Assembly: GCA_949128115.1 (NCBI GenBank)
Contig: OX421964.1
Coordinates: 35,828,177-35,892,176, forward strand
Length of the DNA: 64,000 nt
Direction: 5' to 3'
Origin: Anaspis maculata
Taxonomy: Eukaryota; Arthropoda; Insecta; Coleoptera; Scraptiidae
In this document: positions 45,988 to 57,317 of the stretch, one piece after another
Layout: each line of letters begins with the position of its first letter
Numbering within the stretch: position 1 is the stretch's first letter
The notes under the pieces: model-generated
The model's input: the letters and a program-made list of their open reading frames with translations, nothing else
The model's database searches: none
What the model was told of the DNA's origin: nothing
Translations under genes and position numbers: made by a program

Positions 45988-47422
45988 ATAGTGCGGGCGC
46001 TAAGAGCCAAAATCGGGATGAACCTTGCAAATGGTGATGAAAGCATGAGATTCGGTACACGTACTCAGAATGAGCCCCCCTTTCAGATAAGAGGTGGAGC
46101 CACGCCGAATTTTTACCGGAAGGGGGCTCGGGGGGCTCCTGAAAGTTGAAGGTGCTAGGGCTCCCACCAAACCGCTTATCAGTTCGTTTTATCAATTAAA
46201 AAGGAAACTCATGAATATATCGTAAAAATTGACGACGTTTATCGCCTTGTCCCGGGAATTTTTCATGATGAAAAAAAATAAGTTCTTCGGCAGAACACAC
46301 AAATTGGTTTTATTTTATTTTCACCTACAAAGAATTAATAAGGAGATGTGCAACACCTTGATTCCCAGAAATTCGTATACTCTGAACTCATTTGTGGAGT
46401 CAAAATTTTGATGGTGTATCTTCTTGAAGAGGGGCATTCCAAAGAGTAAGCTATTTTCAACACTAAGTTCAAACAGAATTTTTTCAATGTTCTGAATCGA
46501 AATTACTGAATTCCTTCCAGGAATGCATACCCCGAACTGTTCTTTGAAAGTACCGCGTGCGATTGAACGTGGAGTAAGTCCTGAAACACTATCAGAATTT
46601 TTCTTCTGTGATGCTACTATCCACTCTCGACCGGGACAATTAGGTTCCTACACAGCATGCGCGGAGTGTATACACGATGCAGGGTATTTTCTCGGTTCAG
46701 TCAAATTTTTTATGATTGAAATTGTGTCATAATATTGAAATAACGTGTATACACTCTGCGCATGCTGTGTAGGAACCTAATTGCCCGGGTCGAGAGTGAA
46801 TAGTAGCATCACAGAAGAAAAATTCTGATAGTGTTTCAGGACTTACTCCACGTTCAATCGCACGCGGTACTTTCAAAGAACGGTTTGGGGTATGCATTCC
46901 TGGAAGGAATTCAGTAATTTCGATTCAGAACATTAAAAAAATTCTGTTTGAACGTAGTGTTGAAAATAGCTTACTCTTTGGAATGCCCCTCTTCAAGAAG
47001 ATACACCATCAAAATTTTGACTCCACCAACGAATTCAGAGTATACGAATTTGTGGGAATCAAGGTGTTGCACATCTCCTTATTAATTCTTTGTAGGTGAA
47101 AATAAAATAAAACCAATTTCTGTGTTCTGCCGAAGAACTTATTTTTTTTCATCATGAAAAACTCCCGGGACAAGGCGATAAACGTCGTCAATTTCCACGA
47201 TATATTCATGAGTTTCCTTTTTAATTGCTAAAACGAACTGATAAGCGGTTTGGTGGGAGCCCTAGCACCTTCAACTTTCAGGAGCCCCCCGAGCCCCCTT
47301 CCGGTGAAAATTCGGCGTGGCTCCACCTCTTATCTAAGAGAGGTGCTCATTCTGAATATGTGTACCGAATTTCATGCTTTCATCACCATTTGCAAGGTTC
47401 ATTCACCTAGTGCCCCCACTAT
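45988..47422. mobile_element. 1.43-kb palindrome with a GC-rich box
   Basis: Arms of about 690 bases (45988-46676 and 46744-47422) surround a 67-base centre. Inner ends read CATGCGCGGAGTGTATACACG and CGTGTATACACTCTGCGCATG. Outer ends are near AGTGCGGGCGCT / AGTGCCCCCACT. Each arm holds a GC-rich box, GAAGGGGGCTCGGGGGGCTC, followed by CTGAAAGTTGAAGGTGC, at about 46120-46155 and mirrored at 47262-47300. The pair of near-identical frames on opposite strands (46229 and 47009) arises from the mirror symmetry. No protein function recognised. Confidence 0.9.
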
Positions 47423-49444
47423 AAGACCAAATGACGCTGAATCATGTAAACGGGTCCGTCTTCCTTAAAACCGATCCATCTGAGTGGATTGGTTCGAATC
47501 GTTCATATAAACAGGTAGAAAGAAGCGTTCCAGCTAAACCGATTCAATTAGATCGGTTTCCAGAGATCGGTTCTTACGAACATATAAACGTAGTAATAGT
47601 GTTAACATTTTCATAAAACTCACATGCGTATGCGACTCATTTGTGATGAATAAAGCGAAAGAGATCCTCCAGTGGGTGCGGGTTGATTTTGCATTCAATT
47701 TGTCTGCGAAAGTCCTAAGAATGGTCGCCTTGCTTTATATTTTGCCAATATCAAAAACTTCCGGGGTCATGTGATAGAGCTCACTTGCGTGGTTAATTGT
47801 TGCAATTAAACTATTATTGTCTCATTGCCCGTCCCTGTAATTTGATGATCAACAAACATCACCTGTGAAGTCTCATCAGCTTCACAGGTATTTGGGCTAC
47901 GAGTATTATTCGTAACGTTTGGAGACTTGTCTGCAATCCTGATGCAAACAGAAGCGTGATTGCTTCTGACCACTCTATGAACCAAATGACTTAACTCACT
48001 ATCTTTACCTACCCCTCGTCAGTTTCTCATCGTGTTCCTGGTCACCTGGTGGCTTCCGTTTTGAAAAGAAAGTTTCTCACGCCCTGACGGACGACGACTT
48101 GTTAGATTCAACAGCCATCACGTGAAGATGAAGTTCGGTATTTCCTCTGATGCAAAATGGAACACGCCTTTAAAACAAACCTTGTAGAAGAAATAAGCGA
48201 AAGTGGTATACTCTCTTGGCCTAATAATCCTAATATTGTCCTTCATCGCTCTAGGCAGCTTCATAAAATTGTATTTCAAGGAAGACCTTGTACAGGTACA
48301 TAAATCGGATCCTAATTCATCCGAGCTCAATTAGATCAAACTCGGCGTCACCAAATCCAAATCCGGAGGTATATAGAAACATAATTCTTGCATGAATCCA
48401 TCCTCCACGACCAGTGGGTTCACCCGTCGTCGCCATCGACTTAAAAAATAATACCGGGGGATTGTGCCCAATCTGGCGTTATCTATCTATATTTCAATTT
48501 ACGGGGGAGTTGATGTGTCGCCAGCCACCACCACAACCGCCGTCAGGTACCCATATCTAAGAGATCCAGAGCTAGATATAGACGCGCATCACGCAGATAA
48601 GTTTTCATAATAGATTAAATATTGATATGGTAGACGAGGCACGTTGCTGTGTAGTCCCCGATATAAGTCGCTAAGTTGGTGGAGAAACCGGCCTTTCCCG
48701 AAACCGGTCATATGTCAATAATTAACGCCCCAATAAGCCCGTATGGATTATAGGTAATCGATTGCTTAATAAACGAAATCCCTCATCCGATTATTACCGG
48801 GGCAAAGACCAAATAAATTCTCCTCGCGTTTATCCTTACAACCCCGAAAACCTACAAAAGCCAGGGTTGGGTCTACTGTGGGTCGTCGTCGTCGTCGTCG
48901 ACGGTGGGCGTTTTGTTCCGTCCAGAACTACGACGTTTTATATACGGCGGCGATATTGGGAAACGGCTCACCTGAATACATTCTACCGTATACGTAGGTA
49001 CTTATGTGCATGCGTATGTATTATACGGGAGAGCTCCCGGCTATCTTTTCAATGAATTGTTTACATTTCGGCGAAAATAAGAAACTTCCCTCCTTCGATA
49101 TTTATGCGCACGGCGAGTTGCCCTTATTATTGATATTCCTCCGGAATTATGTTTATATCCCGTAACGTATTTATGAGGCATACGCATAGAATACGCACTG
49201 TTGATATTTATCGTCCCGGCAAATTTGCATCGACGAGACGCAATTCCGCGTTCTGTGTACGGTGCGTTCGCGGGGCTCCGGGTTTGTTTGCTTTGTATCA
49301 AAGTGGTGCCTCGTTTTTGTAACTTTGATGCTGTGCCGGAGACAATCAGAGGGAAAAAAGATGTTTCTTGAAGAAGCAGACTCGAGCTGGAATGGAAAGC
49401 CTCCTTTTGACAAGCTGAAATCTGCAAATTCCTTCTAAGGTTGA
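47423..49444. other. Low-copy-looking DNA, no gene recognised
   Basis: From about 48400 to 49440 the DNA lacks repeats, has many CG-containing words and ATTA/TAAT sites, and differs from the transposon-rich sequence on both sides. It is a candidate for conserved regulatory DNA, unproven. Frames at 48762-49055 and 49041-49457 are not recognised. Confidence 0.4.
48882..48900. repeat. (GTC)n microsatellite
   Basis: Six GTC units. Confidence 0.9.
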
Positions 49445-50650
49445 ATAATAATGACAATAATAATGTTATTATTTAGCGCAAAAAGACCTGACAAGGTTAT
49501 ATAACTAAGTCAGTTTTCAACAAAATACGTAATTAGATACAGTTTAACATTAATAGGCACAAGTGTGATACAACAATAAACAATAGAAAAACAATTCACA
49601 GCATTTCAAAGAAACGAAGTCGCAATCTCGCAAATACAGTCAAAATCGAGGTCAAAATATAAAATCCCAAAAATCCATTGAGAGAATAAATACATTTCTC
49701 AATCAACATATTTTTAACAGCTTCTCTGGAGGCACGATAAGCGACTATGTTTTGAAATTTCCGAGGAAGATGATCATAAAGCCTGTGAGAGCTGACGATG
49801 GCCCTCTCGCTACATGCGTCAAGGCAAGCCTTGAGATCACCAGCTTTTCGCATTTCTCGTCACAAAACAAACACATCCAAGAATATAACAACAATACATA
49901 TTCAGGAGCCCTGCGACACAGAATATGGCCCACATAAAGTTCCGCAACAAGGAAGTGACAACTGACAACAGGCACTGACCACCAGAATAATCTCCTCAGC
50001 ACAGTATGCCATAATGTCAACAAAGAATAAACCGATGAACACTGGAGCATTCTCAGATGATCAAAAGAAATTGCACCCCTCAATTGAATTACCATAAAGC
50101 GTATCACTCCGAAACTCCTGGCGTCCTGGCCAGTTGGCCATCATCCCTGATGAGTGCTCTATCCAGGAAAGATTTGACTCCAATTCTACCCCAAGGATAA
50201 TTTCTCTTTGAGTCTGCTTGACACGTTCTGTCACCGCTTTCACCAACAAACTTCAATCCGAGCTGCTGCCCAAAGGCGTGAACGTTATCATCTCAGTTTC
50301 AAAAAAAGAAGAGGTCCCAGAATACTTCTCTGGGAGACCCCAGTCGCGACACTTTTCGCTTTTGATAAATACTTGCCGTCCCTTCGTACAATTCGTACGA
50401 TTTGACTAATTCCAGACAGATAGGGACAGGACCTCAGCCACTGCCAAGGTGACCTTCTCACCCCGCTTATGCACCAACAAAGCATGGTTGACGGTGTCGA
50501 AGGCTCGCGATAAATAACAAAATATACTCACCGATTTATATCGTTTATTGAACTATCCAGTACCCTTTGACAAATAGCCATGATCCCGTCGTGTGTGCAC
50601 CTTTCCTTCAGTAACCCGTATTGCTGTGACGACCGTAATTCACTCCCATA
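49445..50650 (-). pseudogene. LINE (CR1/jockey-like) reverse transcriptase, 5'-truncated and decayed
   Basis: Read on the minus strand from 50650: SQQYGLLKERCTHDGIMAI matches the QHGF-x-KGRST-x-DAI block; LSRAFDTVNHALL (about 50511-50470) is the catalytic motif A with its aspartate; GVSQRSILGPLLF (50341-50303) is motif B, with Q-G altered to Q-R. LGVELESNLSW (about 50190) is the thumb-side block. LYDHLPRKFQNIVAYRA and KCIYSLNGFL near 49780-49680 match the usual C-terminal LYNKLP...FYS...EFL. The YADD box is lost, with several frameshifts. The 3' end at about 49445 is an AATAAT-rich tail. The 5' side ends at the MITE at 50653. Confidence 0.8.
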
Positions 50651-50652
50651 TA

Positions 50653-50791
50653 TATACCGGGTGTTTATAAACGTTTGTTATCATATCGCCTTTGGAATCT
50701 CCTATCACTCTTTCAAATCGTGCCTTTCACTGCGACTTTTGGCCTGACCAAAGCCTGCCGCGATCACAGACGTTTATAAACACCCGGTATA
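50653..50791. mobile_element. MITE, 139 bp
   Basis: Perfect 21-base inverted ends: TATACCGGGTGTTTATAAAC plus G at 50653-50673 and the complement at 50771-50791. Flanked by TA-rich sequence that hides the target duplication. It lies exactly between two LINE relics. Confidence 0.9.
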
Positions 50792-50827
50792 TATATATTC
50801 GTATGATAAAAATACAACAGTAGGTAC

Positions 50828-53020
50828 CTATTGTCCAATCATGAGAAATGTAATTGAATCGTGTTGATTATTCCATTTGTTCAGCATGTTATTACAACGC
50901 CCATATCCAGTTTGTAATCGATTTAAAGTAGTCCACAGTTTTCTTGGAAGGTCAAAACCTGGTACTTTTTCTGTAGAGTCTACGATTAAATTATGATTGA
51001 AGATGGACTGTTCCATGGTCCAAAATAGCTTCCATTGATCTTCAACCAGAAATGGTTCGTAGACAAAAACTTCCTTCCATATGGGTTTACGCCAACGTAA
51101 ACGATCTGGTGGTAGCTTCAGGAGATCTTGTAAGACAGGAAACATTTCTGGTGTTGCGTGGTATTCATCCCATTCTCTCTTCCATGAATTCTGACGTCTA
51201 ATTTTGGGTGGAGCAATGTTTGCTAAAACAGGCAGCCATGGTATTGGGGTAGACTTTATTGTACCGGTGATAATTCGCATCGCAGTGTTCAATTGCGAAT
51301 CTACTTTCGGTACATGTGTACTGTTCATCCATACAGGACAGCAGATTCTGCAAGAGAATAGACCAAAGCCAGAGCAGCGGTTCGCAGTGTATTCGCACTG
51401 GCACCCCAGGTTGATCCGGCTAATTTGTGTAAGATGTTGTTCCTTGTTTTCAGCTCCTGTTTTAGTTTCTCAATATGAAATTTGAAAGTCAAAGAACTGT
51501 CTAAAGTTATACCAAGGTATTTGGGGATAAAATTGTGTTCGAGTCTTCTGCCATCTAGAACAATTTCCAATTCTCTATTTCTCTAATTGTTGGCCAGGTG
51601 AAAACAGCAAACTTCTGTCTTTGAGTAATTTAAACATAGTCGCCATTTTCTAAAGAAGTCGTTCATTTTAGATAAATCTTGAGTTATCACCTCTTCCATA
51701 TTTTCAAATATTCCATGGTGATAAGCAAGTGCCAAGTCATCAGCATAAATTAATTTTTTGCTTTCAGTTTCTGGTAAATCGCTGGTATACAAATTAAATA
51801 ACAGAGGTGCCAGAACAGATCCTTGTGGTAAACCGTTTGTTAGAAATTTCAGTTTGCTGCTTTGTTCTCCAATATAGACTCTAAAGCTTCTATTTGAAAG
51901 CATATTTTCTATGAGACCTACTAACTGACCACATTGTATAGTCTTGTACAATTTATGTATCAGTCCATCTCTCCAGACCGTGTCATATGCTGCCGTAAGG
52001 TCCACCAAAGCAACTGCAGTTTTTAGTTTTCGTCGAAATCCTGCTTCAATGTGGGTTGTTAATTGAAGTACCTGATCACAGCAACTTCTGTTATTTCTAA
52101 ACCCTGCTTATTCAGGAGAGAGCACTTCTTCTATAATAGGCGAAATTCTGTAGTGAATTAGACGTTCTAAGATTTTTATAACAAACACTCAATAAAGAAA
52201 TTGGTCGATAACTAGCTGGTTCATCATCGGCCTGTTTTCCTGGTTTCAAGATTGCAACGATTTTGGCCTTTTTAAATTCAGATGGCATGTTAGAAGATAA
52301 GAGTATATCATTAAAATAAGATAATAGCCAATGTAGTGATTTACTTCCCAGGTGTTTAATGAATTCTGGATAATTTCCATCGAAGCCAGCTGCTTTTCGA
52401 CTTCTGGTCGCTTTGACAGCAGTCTTCAACTCCTCAATCGAAAGAAGTTTTGAGAGATTTTCGGATGTAGGGGTAGGTCCTCGTTGACCACGCAGAGTAT
52501 TCTTCATTCTTCGAATTTCGTCACTGCTCAACTTCACAGTGTCTGAGACATTGACAAGTTAGTTGCTATCAGATTCGGGCTGATTTTGAATATTGGTGTT
52601 GGCGGTTGAGTTGCAGTACCGAGGTGACGTAATATAAGGTCCAGCTCTTTCGGCTTGAATGTGTGAAGTCCATTTTCTGCATGGCATCATTCCATTTTTC
52701 CTTTCTTGACATGTTCAGTTTATGTAGAAGTTCATCAGCAATTTCTGGTTCTGCAGAACGTTGGTATTTTTCATATAATTTGTCAGCTTCTTTTGTCCAA
52801 CAAGGAATATATTGTGTGCGAAAACCGCGAGGAATTGTCTTTTTTGCTGAGGCTTTGACGACTCCTACAAATCTTTTGAAATTCTTGTAGCAAGGTGGAA
52901 TCCAGCGAAGATTACAGTCGGTTTGTCTTGAACTCCTCCCAATTCGCCAATTTGAAGTTCCATCTCGGTTTTGGTAAAGAAGTTATAAATGGGATTCGTA
53001 CACCAGTAGTAATTAGTGTT
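50828..53020 (-). pseudogene. LINE (jockey-like) ORF2, truncated at both ends
   Basis: On the minus strand, about 53000-52640 holds the linker after the endonuclease: WNFKLANWEEFK in one frame, then IPRGFRTQYIPCWTKEADKL and MDFTHSSRKSW, a hallmark of jockey-type ORF2. The reverse transcriptase follows: SRKAAGFDGNYPEFIKHLG and KPGKQADDEPASYRPISLL (52440-52190), motif A VDLTAAYDTVW (about 52005-51973), motif B LPQGSVLAPLLFNLYTSDLP (about 51830), and the catalytic YADD box at about 51747-51736. YLGITLDSSLTF (about 51510) is next, and a C-terminal part ends at TGYGRCNNMLNKWN where similarity is cut at 50828. Stops and at least three frameshifts (near 52110, 51580, 51325) inactivate it. The best-preserved LINE in the window. 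Confidence 0.9.
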
Positions 53021-53339
53021 ACTCTGTGTTGGCTTTGAAAATACCCTAAAATACCTCTTTTTTACCTCCCATGAAGGAACGGTAAGAAGCGGGTGCTGAA
53101 GGCCTTTTCAAAAACCTTCGATATGTGTCACTATAATTCCGTACTAGAGATTCCAAACAAAAACGTAAAAGATGGATTCTGTTTGATATCGCAAAATTTA
53201 TTGACCTCAAGTCCTCTGGTTGATCGTCCACCGTCCAAAAATCAGTTTATGTCGGCTTTTCCATGCCAAAGGCCCTCTGTGTCCTGTGTCCCAATAGAGT
53301 TGAATGGCTCTGTACTTTCACAGAAGAACAAAGTGAAGT

Positions 53340-53487
53340 ATCTGAATTTTCACGAAGATACAAATTTGACAATGTGTGTCCTAGATGTCCCCCTCAAAAT
53401 AAAAATCGAGCTGTTTCGGCGTTTTCCTAGAAAAAAATTTGGCAGCGAGAAATCTTGAGTGGGTCCGTTTCAAGAAATCACCCTGTA
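53340..53487 (+). mobile_element. Single right arm of the TACAGGGTG family
   Basis: AGATGTCCCCCTCAAAATAA, AATCGAGCTGTTTCGGCG, GAGTGGGTCCGTTTCAAGAA, end ATCACCCTGTA. Complementary in order to the left arm at 41665. Confidence 0.7.
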
Positions 53488-53836
53488 TGTATATCCTTTA
53501 AATAAACATTTTTACAAGTATATGTATAATATCCAGTAATCCGGACAAATCGCTAATTCGCACATACCCCGTCCCCGTTAATGTCCGGATCAACGAGGTT
53601 GTATCTACTGTATTTTGTATTTTATTTCAATATCCCAAACAGGACAGCTTGTAAGAGAAGAGGTTGGAGTAAAAAAAGTCCTCTTATAAGGTCCTCAACA
53701 CTATCAGAAAAATAATCGTTGAATATGTCTGCTTTGAGTATTTGGTATTTTTACCTCGCTTGTTCTCCAGTTACCTCAGCATAAAAATTGTAATGTAGGT
53801 ATACGCTAAATTTCATCATTCTGCCTTAACTAGTTT
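53488..53836. other. No gene recognised
   Basis: AT-rich DNA without repeat partner. Confidence 0.4.
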
Positions 53837-54778
53837 TAGTCCGGAGGTTAGCGACCAAAAATCAAGTGAACCTTGCACTTTTTGACAAAAGCACAAAAAT
53901 CGGTAGGATGGCACAAAAGACCGTGCTCTTTCGATTGAATCGAAGCGCCACGCAGATTTTTTCTCAGGAGGGGCCCAGGGGGCCTTTGAAATTTGAAAGG
54001 GCTGGAACCCCTACGGAACCACTTTTTATCATCGCTATAACTAATGAAAAGAAAACGTATGCTCTACCATAAACCTTAACAGCATCAGTCACCATGTCGC
54101 TATCGTTCTTCACTGTTGGAAAAAATAAAGTCTGTGGCTTGTGCGAAAAATTTAGTTCCATTTTTTTCCCACCTACAAGAGCATGAAAAATTGTCGCGTT
54201 TGATGTTTTTCCCCACATTTCCGCATCAGCTTATTCCATTTATAAAGTCAAAAATGTGAGAGACCTATTTTCGGGAGAATGCCAAGCAAAGAAGTGAGCA
54301 ATTTTCACTGCCCTGCTAATATCCATTGGGAATATTAAAAAAACGCTGTTAAACTGGGCAGTGAGAATTACTCACTTCTTTGCTTGGCATTCTTCCGAAA
54401 ATAGGTTTTACACATTTTCAACTTCATAAATGGAATAAGCTGATACGGAAAAGTGGGAAAAGACATGAACCGCGCCAATTTTTCATTTCCTGCAGGTGAA
54501 AAAAAATTAAAACAAATTTTTCGTACTAGCCGAAGACTTTATTTTTTTTAACAGTGAAGAACGATAGCGACATGGTGACTGATGCTGTTAAGGTTTATGG
54601 CAGAGTCATACGTTTCCTTTTCATTGGGTATAGCGATATTAAAAAATGGTTCCGTAGGGGTTCCAGCCCTATCAAAAGGGAAGGGCCCCCTGCCTTCGAC
54701 TCAAGCTTGGTCTTTTGTGCCATCCTACCAATTTTCCTGCTTTTGTCAAGAAGGTTCATGTCACTAACTTCCGGACTA
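53837..54778. mobile_element. 0.94-kb palindrome with a GC-rich box
   Basis: Outer ends TAGTCCGGAGGTTAG (53837) and CTAACTTCCGGACTA (to 54778). Arms 53837-54313 and 54356-54778 pair over most of their length; the inner ends are CACTGCCC / GGGCAGTG around 42 unpaired bases. Shared blocks are GGTAGGATGGCACAAAAGACC / GGTCTTTTGTGCCATCCTACC (landmark) and TGGAACCCCTACGGAACCA / complement. The box GAGGGGCCCAGGGGGCC followed by TTTGAAATTTGAAAGGGC corresponds to the box in 45988-47422, and both share a TTTTCACCTACAA-type and a CCGAAG(A/G)ACTT-type block. Confidence 0.85.
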
Positions 54779-54947
54779 TTTTGGAGGTAATAAATCAAAA
54801 CCATCTTCCAGGAAATAGTATATTATATACCAAGGTTGAGAAGTGAGCTATTATAGCGTGAGCACCGTTTAAATCCCGAGCCGCGTAGCGGCGAGGGAGA
54901 TACGTGCGAAGGCTATAATAGCCTTCTCAAGCGCGGTTTATATACGA
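54779..54947. other. Short stretch before the next element
   Basis: Contains AGCTATTATAGC / GGCTATAATAGCC words around a GC-rich core GCCGCGTAGCGGCG at about 54850-54925, a small imperfect hairpin. Confidence 0.5.
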
Positions 54948-55714
54948 TTTTTTTCACTACTAGCAAAGCAGATCCAATTTGTGAAGTGACAAAATTTTAC
55001 AAAAAAAGCTCTGCATTTATTGTAGATGTCAATTACCAAGTAGACTCTTCGAGCATTTTGAAAGTTTTCAACTTCAAATACTATTCGCCGGGGTGATGAT
55101 GACAATGAATGACGGTCGCGAGACACCTATCGAATTGTGCGAGGCAGCAGATAAGGTCACCAAATGACTTCTGTCAGCAAAATAAAAAAACAAAAATAAT
55201 TTAGGTACATGAAAACGTCTGCAACTTTCAAGAACTGGTCCCTTTTGAGGAAACTGCATACTCTAACAATAACAATGATATGTGTGCTGATCGAGAAGTG
55301 GACACAGCTAATTGGGAATTATTCAAAAAAAAGTAGATAATGTGAGGTCATATGTTGTACTGACCAACTGACCATTCGACCTTTAGCTGCTTTCTCACAA
55401 AGCCAACCAAATTCACGTAGGCACACCACATCAAGTTCTTCATTAAATAAAATCCGGTCAAACAATTTCTCGACTTTTTCGTGTAAATGAGCTGCCGTTG
55501 TCCAAAATTTGAGAGATTGAAACGCCAAGTCGCCAAACGTCAATCATACGAAGCGGTTGATAATATGCACGGCCTGTTTGATTGTGTAGGTTAATCGGAC
55601 GAAGCGGTTAATAATATGCCCGGCCTATCTGATTTTACAACAGGTTGTGAAATTTCACTTCACGACCTCTAAACAGGTCAATAATGGCATACTTCACAGC
55701 TAGTAGTGAAAAAA
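54948..55714. mobile_element. Inverted-end element, ~767 bp
   Basis: TTTTTTCACTACTAGC at 54949-54964 and its exact complement GCTAGTAGTGAAAAAA at 55699-55714. Just inside, TTTGTGAAGTGACAAAATTT resembles the complement of GAAATTTCACTTCACGAC. A ~50-base direct duplication (CGAAGCGGTT(G/A)ATAATATGC(A/C)CGGCCT) lies at 55550-55630. Minus-strand frames at 55319-55543 are not recognised. Confidence 0.65.
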
Positions 55715-57317
55715 CACATTTAGTGGGCTGTAGCTCTCTGTTATAAAGCTTTTTTTTGACAATTTTCGTGAGAACTTTTTTTCTAATTTTTGGTCGTAGA
55801 ATCAGCTGACAAAGTATTGATGTCTAGTAATGAGACTATACCAACTCCCGAACCCAAATCATGGGAGCCTACACTCCTACAGTTTACCTAATATGCGGAA
55901 TGATTCCTCTATTGCTAGTCGTGGGGAAAATGTACATGCGGTTTTGGTTCGATGACCATCGAGAGCACCAGTTCAACGGCGGCCCTTCACTTGACACGGA
56001 CCACCCATCCAAAAATCGGCCCCGTGTGGCGATGCTCAATTTTCGATTGCAGCGTTTAATCACCCGTCCATTTCTTGGCATCATCCTGAATCGATATATC
56101 TCCAACTTTGGAATTCAAGACATACTTTTTCGTACAATGCAATGCAAATCCAACGCATTATTTTGCGGCGCCGCCAGCCCCGCAGTACTCAGAAAGGACA
56201 TTTCCAAAACGAATTTCATATAATAGAAATACACAAGAAAATATAAACGCTAAAGATTGGGACGCGTATGAATTATGCATCGAATGTTCGCATGCGAAAT
56301 TAAGATCAACCAGAGATCGCCCTGGTATTGCTCAAAAACAGAATTGTATGGGCGCACGAGGGGTAGAGAACTTGTCCCAATAAATTTCCACCCCGCGCGC
56401 GCGCTTGCCTTGGATTATTTTTTACTCTTCATATAATACGCACATAAATCACTGTAAATTTTGTTTTTCCAATTTTATTACCAATTCAAATCAAGTAACT
56501 AGATCATAACTCATGACGTAGTTTGCTCGAAATATTCAAAGCGCTACCCTCCTCTCCATACCAGCCAGCAGGCAGCAGCACCCCTCTCCACGATGTGCAT
56601 GATGGTGTGTGAATAAGACATCAGTCGCAATAATTTTTCGAATTCCGATGAGGGATGGGATGATCCACAATGACGCCTAATTTTTTGTAGAATGGAGGCT
56701 TGATGGGCTCTGCAGGTAGAAATCAGATGCCAGTAATATTTCGCGCAGTCCAAATTGATATAAGCAGCTCTTTCAGATTCCCTCGACTCACCTATTATAG
56801 GTAGGTACGCTATCTTCTGATCTGGCGTTGATGCTTTGTATCGATTTGACTCCAAATCACCACTACGTATTTATACAACCACTAACTGTTGTGGAACTAT
56901 GGAAGCGATTATAAACTCAAAGCTTCGCGGAACGTCAGTCAGGAGCGATTAAATTGAATGTGGTAAATCCATTCGGAGAAACAATCAAAGCTCGGGAAAT
57001 TGTTTTTGTCACTAACCTCACCGATATCGCAAACTAGTGCTCGCTCGCATGTTTTTCAACAATAATGCCCCGTGATTATTTAGGTGTATACGGCGTGCAT
57101 GGAACGTTTAAATTATCGAAGCTTGCATTCTGTGAATTTATTCCAGAGAATAATTATACCGGGAACACAAGACGTGGGCAGAGCTTCATTTTTCGTTCCC
57201 TTCAAAGGTCATTTTCAACTACAAAAATAGATACATTTCCAACAAACTGCATGTTATTATAATAACTGAACTTTTATTAGGTAAAACACCCAACACCCAA
57301 CAGGATATTTCCAGTTA
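55715..57317. other. No gene recognised
   Basis: A 120-codon frame at 55861-56223 has an opposing frame of 73 codons and no recognisable domain. From about 56880 to 57270 the sequence looks low-copy. Confidence 0.4.

Noticed and set aside
46229..47209. Two near-identical short proteins on opposite strands (46229-46411 and 47009-47209)
   Set aside because: They are mirror copies in the arms of the 45988-47422 palindrome, not a gene pair.
55861..56223. 120-codon frame starting with ATG
   Set aside because: No domain recognised; a 73-codon frame runs on the other strand and there is no sign of splice sites or codon bias.
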